Shown here piece by piece: positions 1-6,217 of a stretch of DNA of 7,279 nt. The DNA is from Corallincola sp. (lineage in GTDB: Bacteria > Pseudomonadota > Gammaproteobacteria > Enterobacterales > Neiellaceae), in contig JAGOCY010000064.1 in the NCBI GenBank assembly GCA_017998495.1, positions 1 to 7,279 of the forward strand. Reading direction: 5' to 3'. Position 1 is the stretch's first letter. Each line of letters begins with the position of its first letter. The translations under genes were made by a program, and so were the position numbers. Under the pieces are notes generated by a model that did not search any database, had not been told where the DNA came from, and saw nothing but the letters and a program-made list of their open reading frames with translations.

Positions 1-45
1 CGACTGTAGTGGTCGGAAATCCGCGTCTGTGACAGGGGTATGGGC

Positions 46-71
46 TTGTCAGGCCGAGGGCTGACTATAAT
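46..71 (+). promoter_or_regulatory. Putative sigma-70 promoter of the cytochrome c gene
   Basis: A perfect -10 hexamer TATAAT lies at 66-71. The best -35-like match is TTGTCA at 46-51, but the 14-nt spacer is shorter than the usual 16-18, so the -35 is doubtful. Transcription would start near 77-79. That leaves a leader of about 27 nt before the ATG at 105 and almost none before the ATG at 81, which supports 105 as the real start. Three TGAC/GTCA tetramers (30-33, 48-51, 62-65) fall in the same stretch. Confidence 0.6.
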
Positions 72-93
72 GCGGCGCTGATGAATCTTTTGC

Positions 94-98
94 GGAGA
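94..98 (+). promoter_or_regulatory. Ribosome binding site that selects the cytochrome c start
   Basis: GGAGA at 94-98 ends 6 nt before the ATG at 105, a standard Shine-Dalgarno spacing. The in-frame upstream ATG at 81 has no comparable purine-rich site. Starting there would also add eight residues, two of them arginines, ahead of an already complete signal peptide. Confidence 0.7.
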
Positions 99-104
99 CC
101 CCCA

Positions 105-410
105 ATGCACAAGCTGATGCTGGCCCTGGCCACCACCCTGTTACTGATGCCGACCGCTCAAGCCGGCGATGCCGCCGCTGGCAAGGCCAAAGCCGCCACC
201 TGTGCTGCCTGCCACGGCGCCGATGGCAAGGCCACCTTGGCCAACCACCCCAATCTGGCCGGCCAGCGCGCCGACTATCTGGAGCTGTCGCTCAAAGCCT
301 ATCGCGATGGGGTACGCCCGCACCCGGTGATGGGGGCCATGGCCAAACCGCTGAGCGATGCCGACATCGCCAATCTGGCGGCTTACTACGCCTCACTCCC
401 GCCCGGCTGA
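105..410 (+). CDS. Periplasmic monoheme class I c-type cytochrome (c553 / half-c4 type)
   Basis: A 101-residue secreted electron carrier. Residues 1-20 form a classical Sec signal peptide: a lysine at position 3, a leucine-rich core, and AQA before the expected cleavage ahead of GDAAAG. The mature protein of about 81 residues carries one heme-attachment motif, C33-A-A-C36-H37, so heme is bound covalently in the periplasm. The distal axial ligand should be M76 or M79 (VMGAMA), just before the [16 protein letters not shown] helix. That arrangement is typical of one domain of cytochrome c4 or of c553-like proteins. The likely role is shuttling single electrons between respiratory complexes, but the partner cannot be read from the sequence. 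It has its own promoter and its 3' end overlaps the end of recQ on the other strand by 18 bp. An ATG at 81 would extend it by eight residues and is less likely. The family call is firm; the exact subclass is not. Confidence 0.9.
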   Translation: MHKLMLALATTLLLMPTAQAGDAAAGKAKAATCAACHGADGKATLANHPNLAGQRADYLELSLKAYRDGVRPHPVMGAMAKPLSDADIANLAAYYASLPPG

Positions 411-2222
411 GCGCAGCAGCTGGAGGAAATCGGCACCGTAGCGCCCCAGCTTGACCGTGCCGACCCCACTGATCTGGCGCAGCTCATCCGCTGACTGCGG
501 CTTGAGCCGCGCCATCTCCTGCAAGGTAGCGTCGTTGAACACCACATAGGGCGGCACCTCGTCGCGCTCCGCCAGTTCGCGGCGCAAACTGCGCAGTTGC
601 TGGAACAGACCGCGATCCGGCAGCGCCACCTCGGCTTTGGCCCGCTCCCGTTTGTCGCCAGTCAGCGGTGGTCGCGGGGTGGCCAGCAGCAGTGGCTCAT
701 CACCACGCAACACCGGCCGCGCCGCCTCAGTCAGGCGCAGCAGGGCATTATCCGCCAACCGCTGCTCGACCAGCCCGCGATGGATCAGCTGGCGGATGAT
801 GCTGACCCAGTACCAGCTCGGCTTGTCACGGCCAATGCCGTGGGTCGACAGCCGATCAAAGCCCAGCTCCTTGAGCCGTGGCGCCTCGCTGCCGCGCAGC
901 ACCTCAACTACCGTGGTCAGGCCGTGGCGCTGGCCCATGCGGTAGATGCAGGAGAGCACCTGCTGGGCGGCGATGGTGGCATCAAACTGCACCGGCGGAT
1001 CGAGGCAGATGTCGCAGTTGCCGCAGGGGCCGCTGGTCTCGCCAAAGTAGCTGAGCAACACCACCCGGCGGCAGGTCTGGGCCTCGCACAGGGCGCCCAT
1101 GGCTTCGATGCGGTGACGTTCCAGCTGCTGCCACTGTGGCGTCGAGCTGCTGTCGATGTAGCTGAGCAGGCGGTTCTTGTCGGCCGGGTCATAGAACATC
1201 CAGGTCTCGGCCGGCAGCCCGTCACGCCCGGCGCGGCCGGTCTCCTGGTAATAGGCCTCAATGCTGCGCGGCAGATCGTAATGGAGAACAAAACGCACAT
1301 TGGGCTTGTTGATGCCCATGCCGAAGGCCACGGTGGCCACCACCACCGTCAGCTCGTCACGGCGGAACGCCTCCTGCACCCGTGACCGCTCCTCCATCGC
1401 CAGCCCGGCGTGATAGGCACCACAGCGAATACCGCGGCGGTTGAGGCGTTCGGCCAGCTGCTCGGTGCGCGCCCGGCTGCCGCAGTAGATGATGCCACTG
1501 TGGCCATCACGCCCTTGCAGCAGCCGCTCCAGCTGCTTGATCGGCTCGAACTTCTCGACAATGTGATAACGCAGGTTGGGCCGGTTGAAACTACCGAGAT
1601 GGCGCAACGGCTGCTGCAGCCCCAATGCCTGCTCAATCTCCTGACGAGCGGCGCCATCGGCGGTGGCGGTCAGGGCGATCACCGGCACCTCGGGCCGCAG
1701 CCGCTTGAGTTCACCGAGGCCGGCATATTCAGGACGGAAGTCGTAACCCCACTGGCAGATACAGTGGGCCTCGTCGATGGCAAACAGGGCCAGCGGCAGC
1801 TGCTGCAGGCGCTCGCGGAAACTGGGCAGCAGCAGCCGCTCGGGGGCGGCAAACAGCAGCTTGATGTCGCCGCGCCACAACCCCTGCAGGATTGCCAGCT
1901 GCTCTTCGCGGCTGAGGCCACTGTGCAGCGCGGCGGCCGCCACCCCGCAGGCCGCCAGCTGATCCACCTGATCTTTCATCAAGGCCACCAGCGGCGATAC
2001 GACAATCGCCACCCCATCGCGCAGCAGCGCCGGCAGCTGGTAGCAGATCGATTTGCCGGCGCCGGTGGGCATCACCACCAGCGCATCACGGCCAGCGACC
2101 ACGGCATCGATGATGTCGCGCTGACCGGGGCGGAACTGGCCGTAACCGAACACGTCGCGCAGCAGCTGCTGGGCGCTGTCCGTTTCAACCGGCGAAAGGG
2201 GGGTACTGTGCATGGCGGCCAT
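393..2222 (-). CDS. recQ: ATP-dependent DNA helicase RecQ
   Basis: A 3'-5' superfamily 2 helicase acting in RecF-pathway recombination and repair of stalled forks. The length, 609 residues, equals my recollection of E. coli RecQ, and the sequence is collinear with it. Visible parts in order: Q-motif region [10 protein letters not shown] (25-34); Walker A MPTGAGKS (51-58); DEAH box (150-153), followed by the aromatic-rich loop [10 protein letters not shown] (157-166) that couples DNA binding to ATP hydrolysis; motif V/VI region [18 protein letters not shown] and [12 protein letters not shown] (about 294-335); zinc-binding cysteines C384, C400, C403 and C406 of the RQC domain; winged helix (about 412-505); and a C-terminal HRDC domain (about 535-606) with [11 protein letters not shown] and ISGVGTVKL. 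All key residues are intact. The start is uncertain: the ATG at 2222 and the one at 2213 (codon 4) both lack a clear ribosome binding site. The 3' end overlaps the cytochrome c gene by 18 bp. Confidence 0.98.
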   Translation of the reverse strand: MAAMHSTPLSPVETDSAQQLLRDVFGYGQFRPGQRDIIDAVVAGRDALVVMPTGAGKSICYQLPALLRDGVAIVVSPLVALMKDQVDQLAACGVAAAALHSGLSREEQLAILQGLWRGDIKLLFAAPERLLLPSFRERLQQLPLALFAIDEAHCICQWGYDFRPEYAGLGELKRLRPEVPVIALTATADGAARQEIEQALGLQQPLRHLGSFNRPNLRYHIVEKFEPIKQLERLLQGRDGHSGIIYCGSRARTEQLAERLNRRGIRCGAYHAGLAMEERSRVQEAFRRDELTVVVATVAFGMGINKPNVRFVLHYDLPRSIEAYYQETGRAGRDGLPAETWMFYDPADKNRLLSYIDSSSTPQWQQLERHRIEAMGALCEAQTCRRVVLLSYFGETSGPCGNCDICLDPPVQFDATIAAQQVLSCIYRMGQRHGLTTVVEVLRGSEAPRLKELGFDRLSTHGIGRDKPSWYWVSIIRQLIHRGLVEQRLADNALLRLTEAARPVLRGDEPLLLATPRPPLTGDKRERAKAEVALPDRGLFQQLRSLRRELAERDEVPPYVVFNDATLQEMARLKPQSADELRQISGVGTVKLGRYGADFLQLLRSAGRE

Positions 2223-2249
2223 TCTAGCGGTGACAACCAGCGCTGACGA
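2221..2249 (-). promoter_or_regulatory. Tentative recQ promoter
   Basis: Reading the minus strand, TCGTCA (2249-2244) and TAGAAT (2226-2221) are separated by exactly 17 nt and resemble -35 and -10 hexamers. The predicted start of transcription, near 2214, coincides with the second recQ ATG (2213) and lies inside the first candidate start (2222). If this promoter is used, recQ would be leaderless or nearly so from 2213. Only pattern matching supports this. Confidence 0.3.
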
Positions 2250-2264
2250 ATAGCTGTCAGCTAT
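2242..2264. repeat. Overlapping inverted repeats between recQ and yigI (possible operator)
   Basis: Two perfect 6-bp dyads share sequence here. GCTGAC (2242-2247) pairs with GTCAGC (2256-2261) across 8 nt, and ATAGCT (2250-2255) pairs with AGCTAT (2259-2264) across 3 nt. A shorter one, GTCA-N4-TGAC, spans 2256-2267. The cluster sits between divergent genes and touches the tentative recQ -35. That position suits a regulator-binding site, but I cannot name the regulator. No T-tract follows in either direction, so it does not look like an intrinsic terminator. Confidence 0.45.
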
Positions 2265-2320
2265 GACGGTTCCGACCCTTGGCGCAGTAAAGCAATGAAG
2301 CCCGTCCCCACGAACAGGTT

Positions 2321-2326
2321 TATACT
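2321..2326 (+). promoter_or_regulatory. Putative -10 element for the yigI-rarD unit
   Basis: TATACT at 2321-2326, preceded by GGTT, is a good -10 hexamer. No convincing -35 lies 16-18 nt upstream. Transcription would begin near 2333, giving a short C-rich leader of about 24 nt before the yigI ATG at 2357. Confidence 0.4.
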
Positions 2327-2356
2327 CTGCGCGCCACCGTTACCAAGCCCCCCGCC

Positions 2357-2818
2357 ATGAGCATCAGCGCCGATCCCCTGCTGACCCAGGTCGCCCACCT
2401 GTTTGTCGAGCGCATGCCGTTCAACCGCCTGCTCGGCCTCTCCATTCCCCGTTTCGATCTCGATGGCGTCGAGGTCTGCTTTGCCATGGATGACAAGCTG
2501 ATCGGCAACCCGGCCAGCGGCATCCTCCACGGCGGAGTGACGGCAGCGGTGCTGGATGTCGCCGGCGGGCTGATGGCCATTGCCGGGGCCGCCGAACGGC
2601 TGAAGCGGCTGGAACCGGCCGAGATGAGCAAACGGCTGGCGCGCATCAGCACCATTGATCTGCGCATCGACTACCTGCGCCCCGGCCAGGGCCAGCACTT
2701 TACCGCCAGCGCCGAGATCATCCGTTCCGGCTCGCGGGTGGCGGTGTGCCGCATGGAACTTCATAACGAACAGCGGGTGCACATTGCCTATGGCACCGGC
2801 ACCTACATGGTGGGCTGA
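2357..2818 (+). CDS. yigI: Acyl-CoA thioesterase, YigI type (hotdog fold)
   Basis: A 153-residue cytoplasmic hotdog-fold thioesterase of the PaaI-like superfamily, which hydrolyses acyl-CoA thioesters. E. coli YigI has been described as a medium/long-chain acyl-CoA thioesterase that helps with unusual fatty acids; the substrate here is inferred from that. Visible signatures are PFNRLLG near residue 21; the family motif ILHGGV with H58-G59-G60 at the start of the central hotdog helix; D67 one to two turns later (LDVAGG); STIDLRIDYLRPG at 98-110; and the ending GTGTYMVG, which matches the E. coli protein nearly residue for residue. The start agrees with the family length. No Shine-Dalgarno sequence precedes it (the leader ends in CCCCCCGCC), so initiation may be weak or leader-independent. 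Its stop overlaps the rarD start by 1 nt. As I recall, E. coli also has rarD and yigI adjacent and divergent from the recQ side. Confidence 0.93.
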   Translation: MSISADPLLTQVAHLFVERMPFNRLLGLSIPRFDLDGVEVCFAMDDKLIGNPASGILHGGVTAAVLDVAGGLMAIAGAAERLKRLEPAEMSKRLARISTIDLRIDYLRPGQGQHFTASAEIIRSGSRVAVCRMELHNEQRVHIAYGTGTYMVG

Positions 2819-3726
2819 TGGATAGCGCCACGCGCAAGGGGCTGCTGGCAGCCGCCGGCGCCTACACCATCTGGGGGCTGATGCCGGTCTACTTCAAGCA
2901 GCTGACCGCCATCGGTGCCGATGCCGTACTGGTGCACCGGGTGGTGTGGAGCGTACTGCTGCTGGCCCTGATCCTGCTGCTGCGCCAGCGGCTGGCGATC
3001 CTCAAGGCGGTGATCGCCAATCGCCGCCAGCTGTTGACCCTGACCGCCACCGCCCTGCTGATCGCGGTTAACTGGCTGATCTATGTCTGGGCCATTCACC
3101 ATGAGCGGCTGCTCGAAGCCAGCCTCGGTTACTACATCAACCCGCTGCTCAACATCGGCCTTGGCTTTCTGCTGCTGGGCGAGCGCCTGAACCGCCGCCA
3201 GTGGCTGGCCATAGCGCTGGCCGCCATCGGCGTGGCCATTCCGCTGATCGGCCTCGGCCAGATCCCCTGGGTGTCGCTGGCGCTGGCCGGCACCTTTGCC
3301 GCCTATGGCCTGCTGCGTAAACAGGTGGCGGTGGACAGCATCAGCGGCCTGTTGCTGGAGACCCTGCTGCTACTGCCCTTTGCCCTGCTCTATGGCTGGT
3401 GGGCCGGGATCTTTCCCGGTGGCCAGTGGCAGGCGGTGGATGGCACCACCCAGCTGCTGCTGATTGGGGTCGGGGTGATCACCGCCGTACCGCTGGTATT
3501 CTTTGGCACTGCCGCCCAGCATCTGCGGCTGTCGACCCTCGGCTTTTTTCAGTACATCGGCCCCTCCACCACCTTTCTACTCGCCACTCTGGTCTATGGC
3601 GAGCCGCTGACCAGCAGCCGGCTGCTCACCTTTGCCTTCATCTGGGGTGGGCTGGCCCTGATCACTCTGGATCTGTGGCGTCAGCATCGCGCTGCCCGCC
3701 AAGCAGTGGCCCCGGCAGCTGGTTAA
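2818..3726 (+). CDS. rarD: EamA-family inner-membrane transporter RarD
   Basis: A 302-residue membrane protein of the drug/metabolite transporter superfamily (EamA, RarD branch), close to the roughly 296 residues of E. coli RarD. It has about ten hydrophobic segments arranged as two EamA repeats. RarD landmarks are HRVVWS (40-45), LEASLGYYINPL (99-110), LGER (120-123), LLRKQVAV (165-172), RLSTLGFFQYIGP (237-249) and TFAFIWGGLA (271-280). The name comes from a predicted chloramphenicol-sensitivity phenotype; the true substrate is not settled. Translation is probably coupled to yigI: the stop and start share an A in TGATG (2816-2820), and the only purine-rich stretch upstream, GGTGGG, is too close to act as a normal ribosome binding site. 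The last 21 codons lie over the end of the opposite-strand antiporter gene. No terminator is visible after the TAA. Confidence 0.95.
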   Translation: MDSATRKGLLAAAGAYTIWGLMPVYFKQLTAIGADAVLVHRVVWSVLLLALILLLRQRLAILKAVIANRRQLLTLTATALLIAVNWLIYVWAIHHERLLEASLGYYINPLLNIGLGFLLLGERLNRRQWLAIALAAIGVAIPLIGLGQIPWVSLALAGTFAAYGLLRKQVAVDSISGLLLETLLLLPFALLYGWWAGIFPGGQWQAVDGTTQLLLIGVGVITAVPLVFFGTAAQHLRLSTLGFFQYIGPSTTFLLATLVYGEPLTSSRLLTFAFIWGGLALITLDLWRQHRAARQAVAPAAG

Positions 3727-6079
3727 GGGCGCGCCACAGCGCCGGATTGTGATCGCGCCAGCGGTTAACCTGTGACCAGGGCAGTTCCAGCAACAGCAGA
3801 TCGCTGACCGCCTTGGTGGTTGCTGCCCACTGGCGCTGGCTCAGACTCTCCGGCCCCAAGCGGCTGCCAGCGGCCAGCAGCCGCACATCTTCGATCTGAC
3901 CGTTACTGGCGCGGATCAGCTGCACCTCACCGCGCCACAGCAGCAGCAACGCCGGCACCGCCTCGCCCTGACGGCCGAGCAGCTCCCCCTCTGCCAGCCA
4001 GCGGCGGCGCAGCCCCTGCAACAGCGGTTCCAGGCCGTGGCCACCCAGCGTCGCCAGTGCCGGCCACTGGCTCAACTCATCGCGCAGGCTGGGGGCCAGA
4101 TGGCGTAGCCACTGCTGACAGCGGGCCAGCCGTGCCTCCCCCTCCTGGCGAAGCTGCTGGGCCTCACTGTCACTGAGCACCCCATCCACCAGCCACTGCT
4201 CAATCTGGCGCAACTGGCGCACCAGCAGCAGCTGGGCCGCCAGTGCTGTTTCACTGGCCACCACCAGCTCCGGAAACTGCTGCCGCCACTGCTGCAGGCG
4301 GCGATTGATCACGGTCAGATTGGCGCGTAAAAGCGGTGCCTCACGCTCACTGGCGGCGGCCAGCAGCTGACGCTGGGTCTGCTCGAAAGCCAGCAGCTCG
4401 CCATACTCCGCCACCAGATGGTGGCCGAAGCGGGCCATGTACTGGCCATGCAGAACACGCAACAGCGGCCGCCACCAATAGGGCCGGCTGAGGCCACCAT
4501 GGGCGCGCAGCAAGCGGGTGCGATCCAGATCAGCGTGCTCGCGCGCCTCCTCCAGCCGCTCCAGCAACCGCTCCAGGGTGGTGGCCGCCAGCCAGCCCTC
4601 GGCATACAGCCGCTCATAGGCCTGACGTTCCAGCTCAATCAGCTCGGCGGCAACAAAAGGCTCGGGCAACTTGAAGCTGTGCCAGCAGCCGGCCAGCGCC
4701 TCCTCCAGCCGTGGCCATTCGGCGGCCGCTAGCCCAAGCGCCGGCGCCCCCTCTGCCAGCGCCTGCTGCAGCTTGCTGTGCAGGGTTTCGCGGCGGGCGG
4801 CCAGTGCTGCCAGCCGCTCGGGCGACGGTTGATCGAGCGCAAAGCGAGCAAGCAGTTTTGGCGTCAGCGGCGCATTGATCAGCAGGGTCATGAGCACGAT
4901 GCCGGCGGTGAGAAACAGCAGGGCATCGGCCACCCCGGCCGGCAGCTGACGATGCAGCAGAGAGAGTGCCAGCACCAGGCCGACAGCGCCGCGCAACCCG
5001 CCCCACCACAGCACCAGACCATTAGCACCATCAAGCCAGGGGATCTGGCGCTGCAACCAGGGCCACAACAACAACAACATGGCGCCACGGGCGACATGGA
5101 TGATCAGATAGGCGAGCAGCAAAGCGGCCCAAGGGGTCGCCCCCGACAACGGCGTCAGCGCCCCGATGATCAGGCCGACAATCAGAAAAATCAGGGTGTT
5201 GGCACTACTGGCCAGAAACTCCCAAAGCTGGCGCAGAAACAGCCGGCCTGACTCACTTAACGTGGAGCGCAGCCGCCGCCCGAGCAGCACGCCCAGAGCC
5301 ACCAGCGCCACCACCCCCGACAGCCCCCAATGCTCGGCCAGCAGATAACAACCAAAGGCAGCCGCCAGGGTCAGCCCGATCTGGGCACTGGGATCGTCAT
5401 TGAGCGCCGCCATCGCCCAGCGCAACAGCAGCGCCAACACCACGCCGATGGCCGCCCCACCCATCACCACCCACAGAAACTGCAGCGGCACCAAGGCCCA
5501 GTCGACATCGCCGCCGAACAGCTGCAGCACCAGCACAAAGAGGACGATGGCGGTGCCGTCGTTAAGCAGCGATTCACCCTCGATGACGGTCTCCAGTCCG
5601 GCCCGCGCCCCCAGTTCGCGCAGCAGCGCCACCACCGCCACCGGATCGGTGGCGCTGATCAGGGCGCCAAACAGCAGCGCCTCACGCCAGCCCCAGCCAT
5701 AAGGCAGCCACCACCAGCAGAGCAGTGCGGTGATCAGGGTGGCAATGACAATGCCGGGAATGGCCAGCCACAGCATCGGCTTGAGCAGCTGGCGAAACAG
5801 ATGGCTCTCGAACGACAACGATGACTGAAAAATCAGGATCGGCAGAAACAGCGCCAGGATCAGGTGGGGGTCGAGGTGGGCCAGATACTGCACCAGTGCC
5901 GCCAGCTCGCCGGCCGACTCACCGCCCACGCCACTGCGGCTGACCAACCCCAGCACCAGCCCGATCAGCAACAACACCACGCTGTAGGGCAGGCGCAGCC
6001 ACTTGAGCATCGGCCGCACCAGCGCCCCAATCACCAGCGCACCGCTGGCCGCCACCACCAGTTGTAACTCGGGAGCCAT
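3662..6079 (-). CDS. CPA1-family Na+/H+ antiporter with C-terminal cNMP-binding-like domain
   Basis: An 805-residue inner-membrane protein. Residues 1 to about 412 form an NhaP/NHE-type exchanger with about 12-13 membrane segments. Key residues are intact: FLPILIFQSSLSFE (78-91), the T144-D145-P146 motif, the N173-D174 pair (GESLLNDGTA) that marks CPA1 electroneutral exchangers, and R363 in WWGGLRGAVGLVLAL. It should exchange cytoplasmic Na+ (or K+) for H+ in pH and salt homeostasis. Residues 413-675 are a charged, mainly helical cytoplasmic region that I do not recognise, with a Trp-rich patch RPYWWRP (532-538). Residues about 676-770 resemble a cyclic-nucleotide-binding beta-roll (AEGELLGRQGEAVPALLLLWRGEVQLI), giving a layout like plant SOS1. 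The phosphate-binding cassette looks degenerate (W751 where arginine is expected). The start is well supported by GGAGG at 6090-6086, 6 nt before the ATG. The last 21 codons overlap rarD. Ion specificity is not determinable here. Confidence 0.93.
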   Translation of the reverse strand: MAPELQLVVAASGALVIGALVRPMLKWLRLPYSVVLLLIGLVLGLVSRSGVGGESAGELAALVQYLAHLDPHLILALFLPILIFQSSLSFESHLFRQLLKPMLWLAIPGIVIATLITALLCWWWLPYGWGWREALLFGALISATDPVAVVALLRELGARAGLETVIEGESLLNDGTAIVLFVLVLQLFGGDVDWALVPLQFLWVVMGGAAIGVVLALLLRWAMAALNDDPSAQIGLTLAAAFGCYLLAEHWGLSGVVALVALGVLLGRRLRSTLSESGRLFLRQLWEFLASSANTLIFLIVGLIIGALTPLSGATPWAALLLAYLIIHVARGAMLLLLWPWLQRQIPWLDGANGLVLWWGGLRGAVGLVLALSLLHRQLPAGVADALLFLTAGIVLMTLLINAPLTPKLLARFALDQPSPERLAALAARRETLHSKLQQALAEGAPALGLAAAEWPRLEEALAGCWHSFKLPEPFVAAELIELERQAYERLYAEGWLAATTLERLLERLEEAREHADLDRTRLLRAHGGLSRPYWWRPLLRVLHGQYMARFGHHLVAEYGELLAFEQTQRQLLAAASEREAPLLRANLTVINRRLQQWRQQFPELVVASETALAAQLLLVRQLRQIEQWLVDGVLSDSEAQQLRQEGEARLARCQQWLRHLAPSLRDELSQWPALATLGGHGLEPLLQGLRRRWLAEGELLGRQGEAVPALLLLWRGEVQLIRASNGQIEDVRLLAAGSRLGPESLSQRQWAATTKAVSDLLLLELPWSQVNRWRDHNPALWRALNQLPGPLLGGQRDADATDPE
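5066..5077 (-). repeat. Short trinucleotide repeat in the antiporter gene
   Basis: (CAA)4 on the plus strand reads as four consecutive TTG leucine codons, residues 335-338, inside a membrane segment (MLLLLWPW). TTG is uncommon in this CTG-rich gene. Copy-number slippage would only add or remove leucines in frame. Confidence 0.7.
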
Positions 6080-6085
6080 TCTCAG

Positions 6086-6090
6086 CCTCC
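6086..6090 (-). promoter_or_regulatory. Strong Shine-Dalgarno site of the antiporter gene
   Basis: On the minus strand, GGAGG (6090-6086) stands 6 nt before the ATG at 6079. It is the strongest ribosome binding site in the window and fixes the antiporter start. I found no convincing promoter hexamers for this gene in the 138-bp divergent gap. Confidence 0.8.
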
Positions 6091-6184
6091 GTGCGTATCA
6101 GTTCGTCGCCACTGCCTTTGAGTGTGGTAGGCGCTGGCCACTGCTGCTGTGGTCTGTGTCGCGGGACGGCGGCAAAACCATCGT

Positions 6185-6190
6185 TATAAT
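6185..6190 (+). promoter_or_regulatory. Putative -10 element of the ubiD promoter
   Basis: A perfect TATAAT at 6185-6190 precedes a predicted start site near 6197 and a leader of about 21 nt. The -35 region, around 6162-6168 (CGGGACG), is a poor match, so an activator or weak basal promoter is possible. The leader carries GGGGAG at 6205-6210, 7 nt from the ubiD ATG. Confidence 0.55.
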
Positions 6191-6217
6191 GACGCGCCTC
6201 AACCGGGGAGTGAGTGG

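Noticed and set aside
597..1385. 262-codon plus-strand open frame opposite the recQ C-terminal half
   Set aside because: Same reasoning: Ala/Gln/His-rich composition, no recognisable motif, and full antisense overlap with a complete conserved gene.
1410..2246. 278-codon plus-strand open frame opposite recQ
   Set aside because: It is antisense to the conserved helicase core. Low-complexity Gln/Gly/His-rich composition and the lack of a ribosome binding site mark it as a shadow of recQ codon bias.
2254..2269. LexA box for SOS control of recQ
   Set aside because: CTGT-N8-ACGG departs from CTGT-N8-ACAG at one core position and lacks the AT-rich centre typical of the gammaproteobacterial consensus. 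The dyads in the region are explained better by TGAC half-sites.
3728..3743. GGCGC-N6-GCGCC hairpin just after the rarD stop as a terminator
   Set aside because: The stem is only 5 bp, no T-tract follows, and the sequence is coding for the antiporter C-terminus.
6108..6152. Direct repeat GCCACTGC (6108-6115, 6137-6144) and a CCAC/GTGG mini-hairpin in the antiporter-ubiD gap
   Set aside because: The repeat is 8 bp in a GC-rich region and the hairpin stem only 4 bp. Both are within what chance would give, and neither sits at a clear promoter element.
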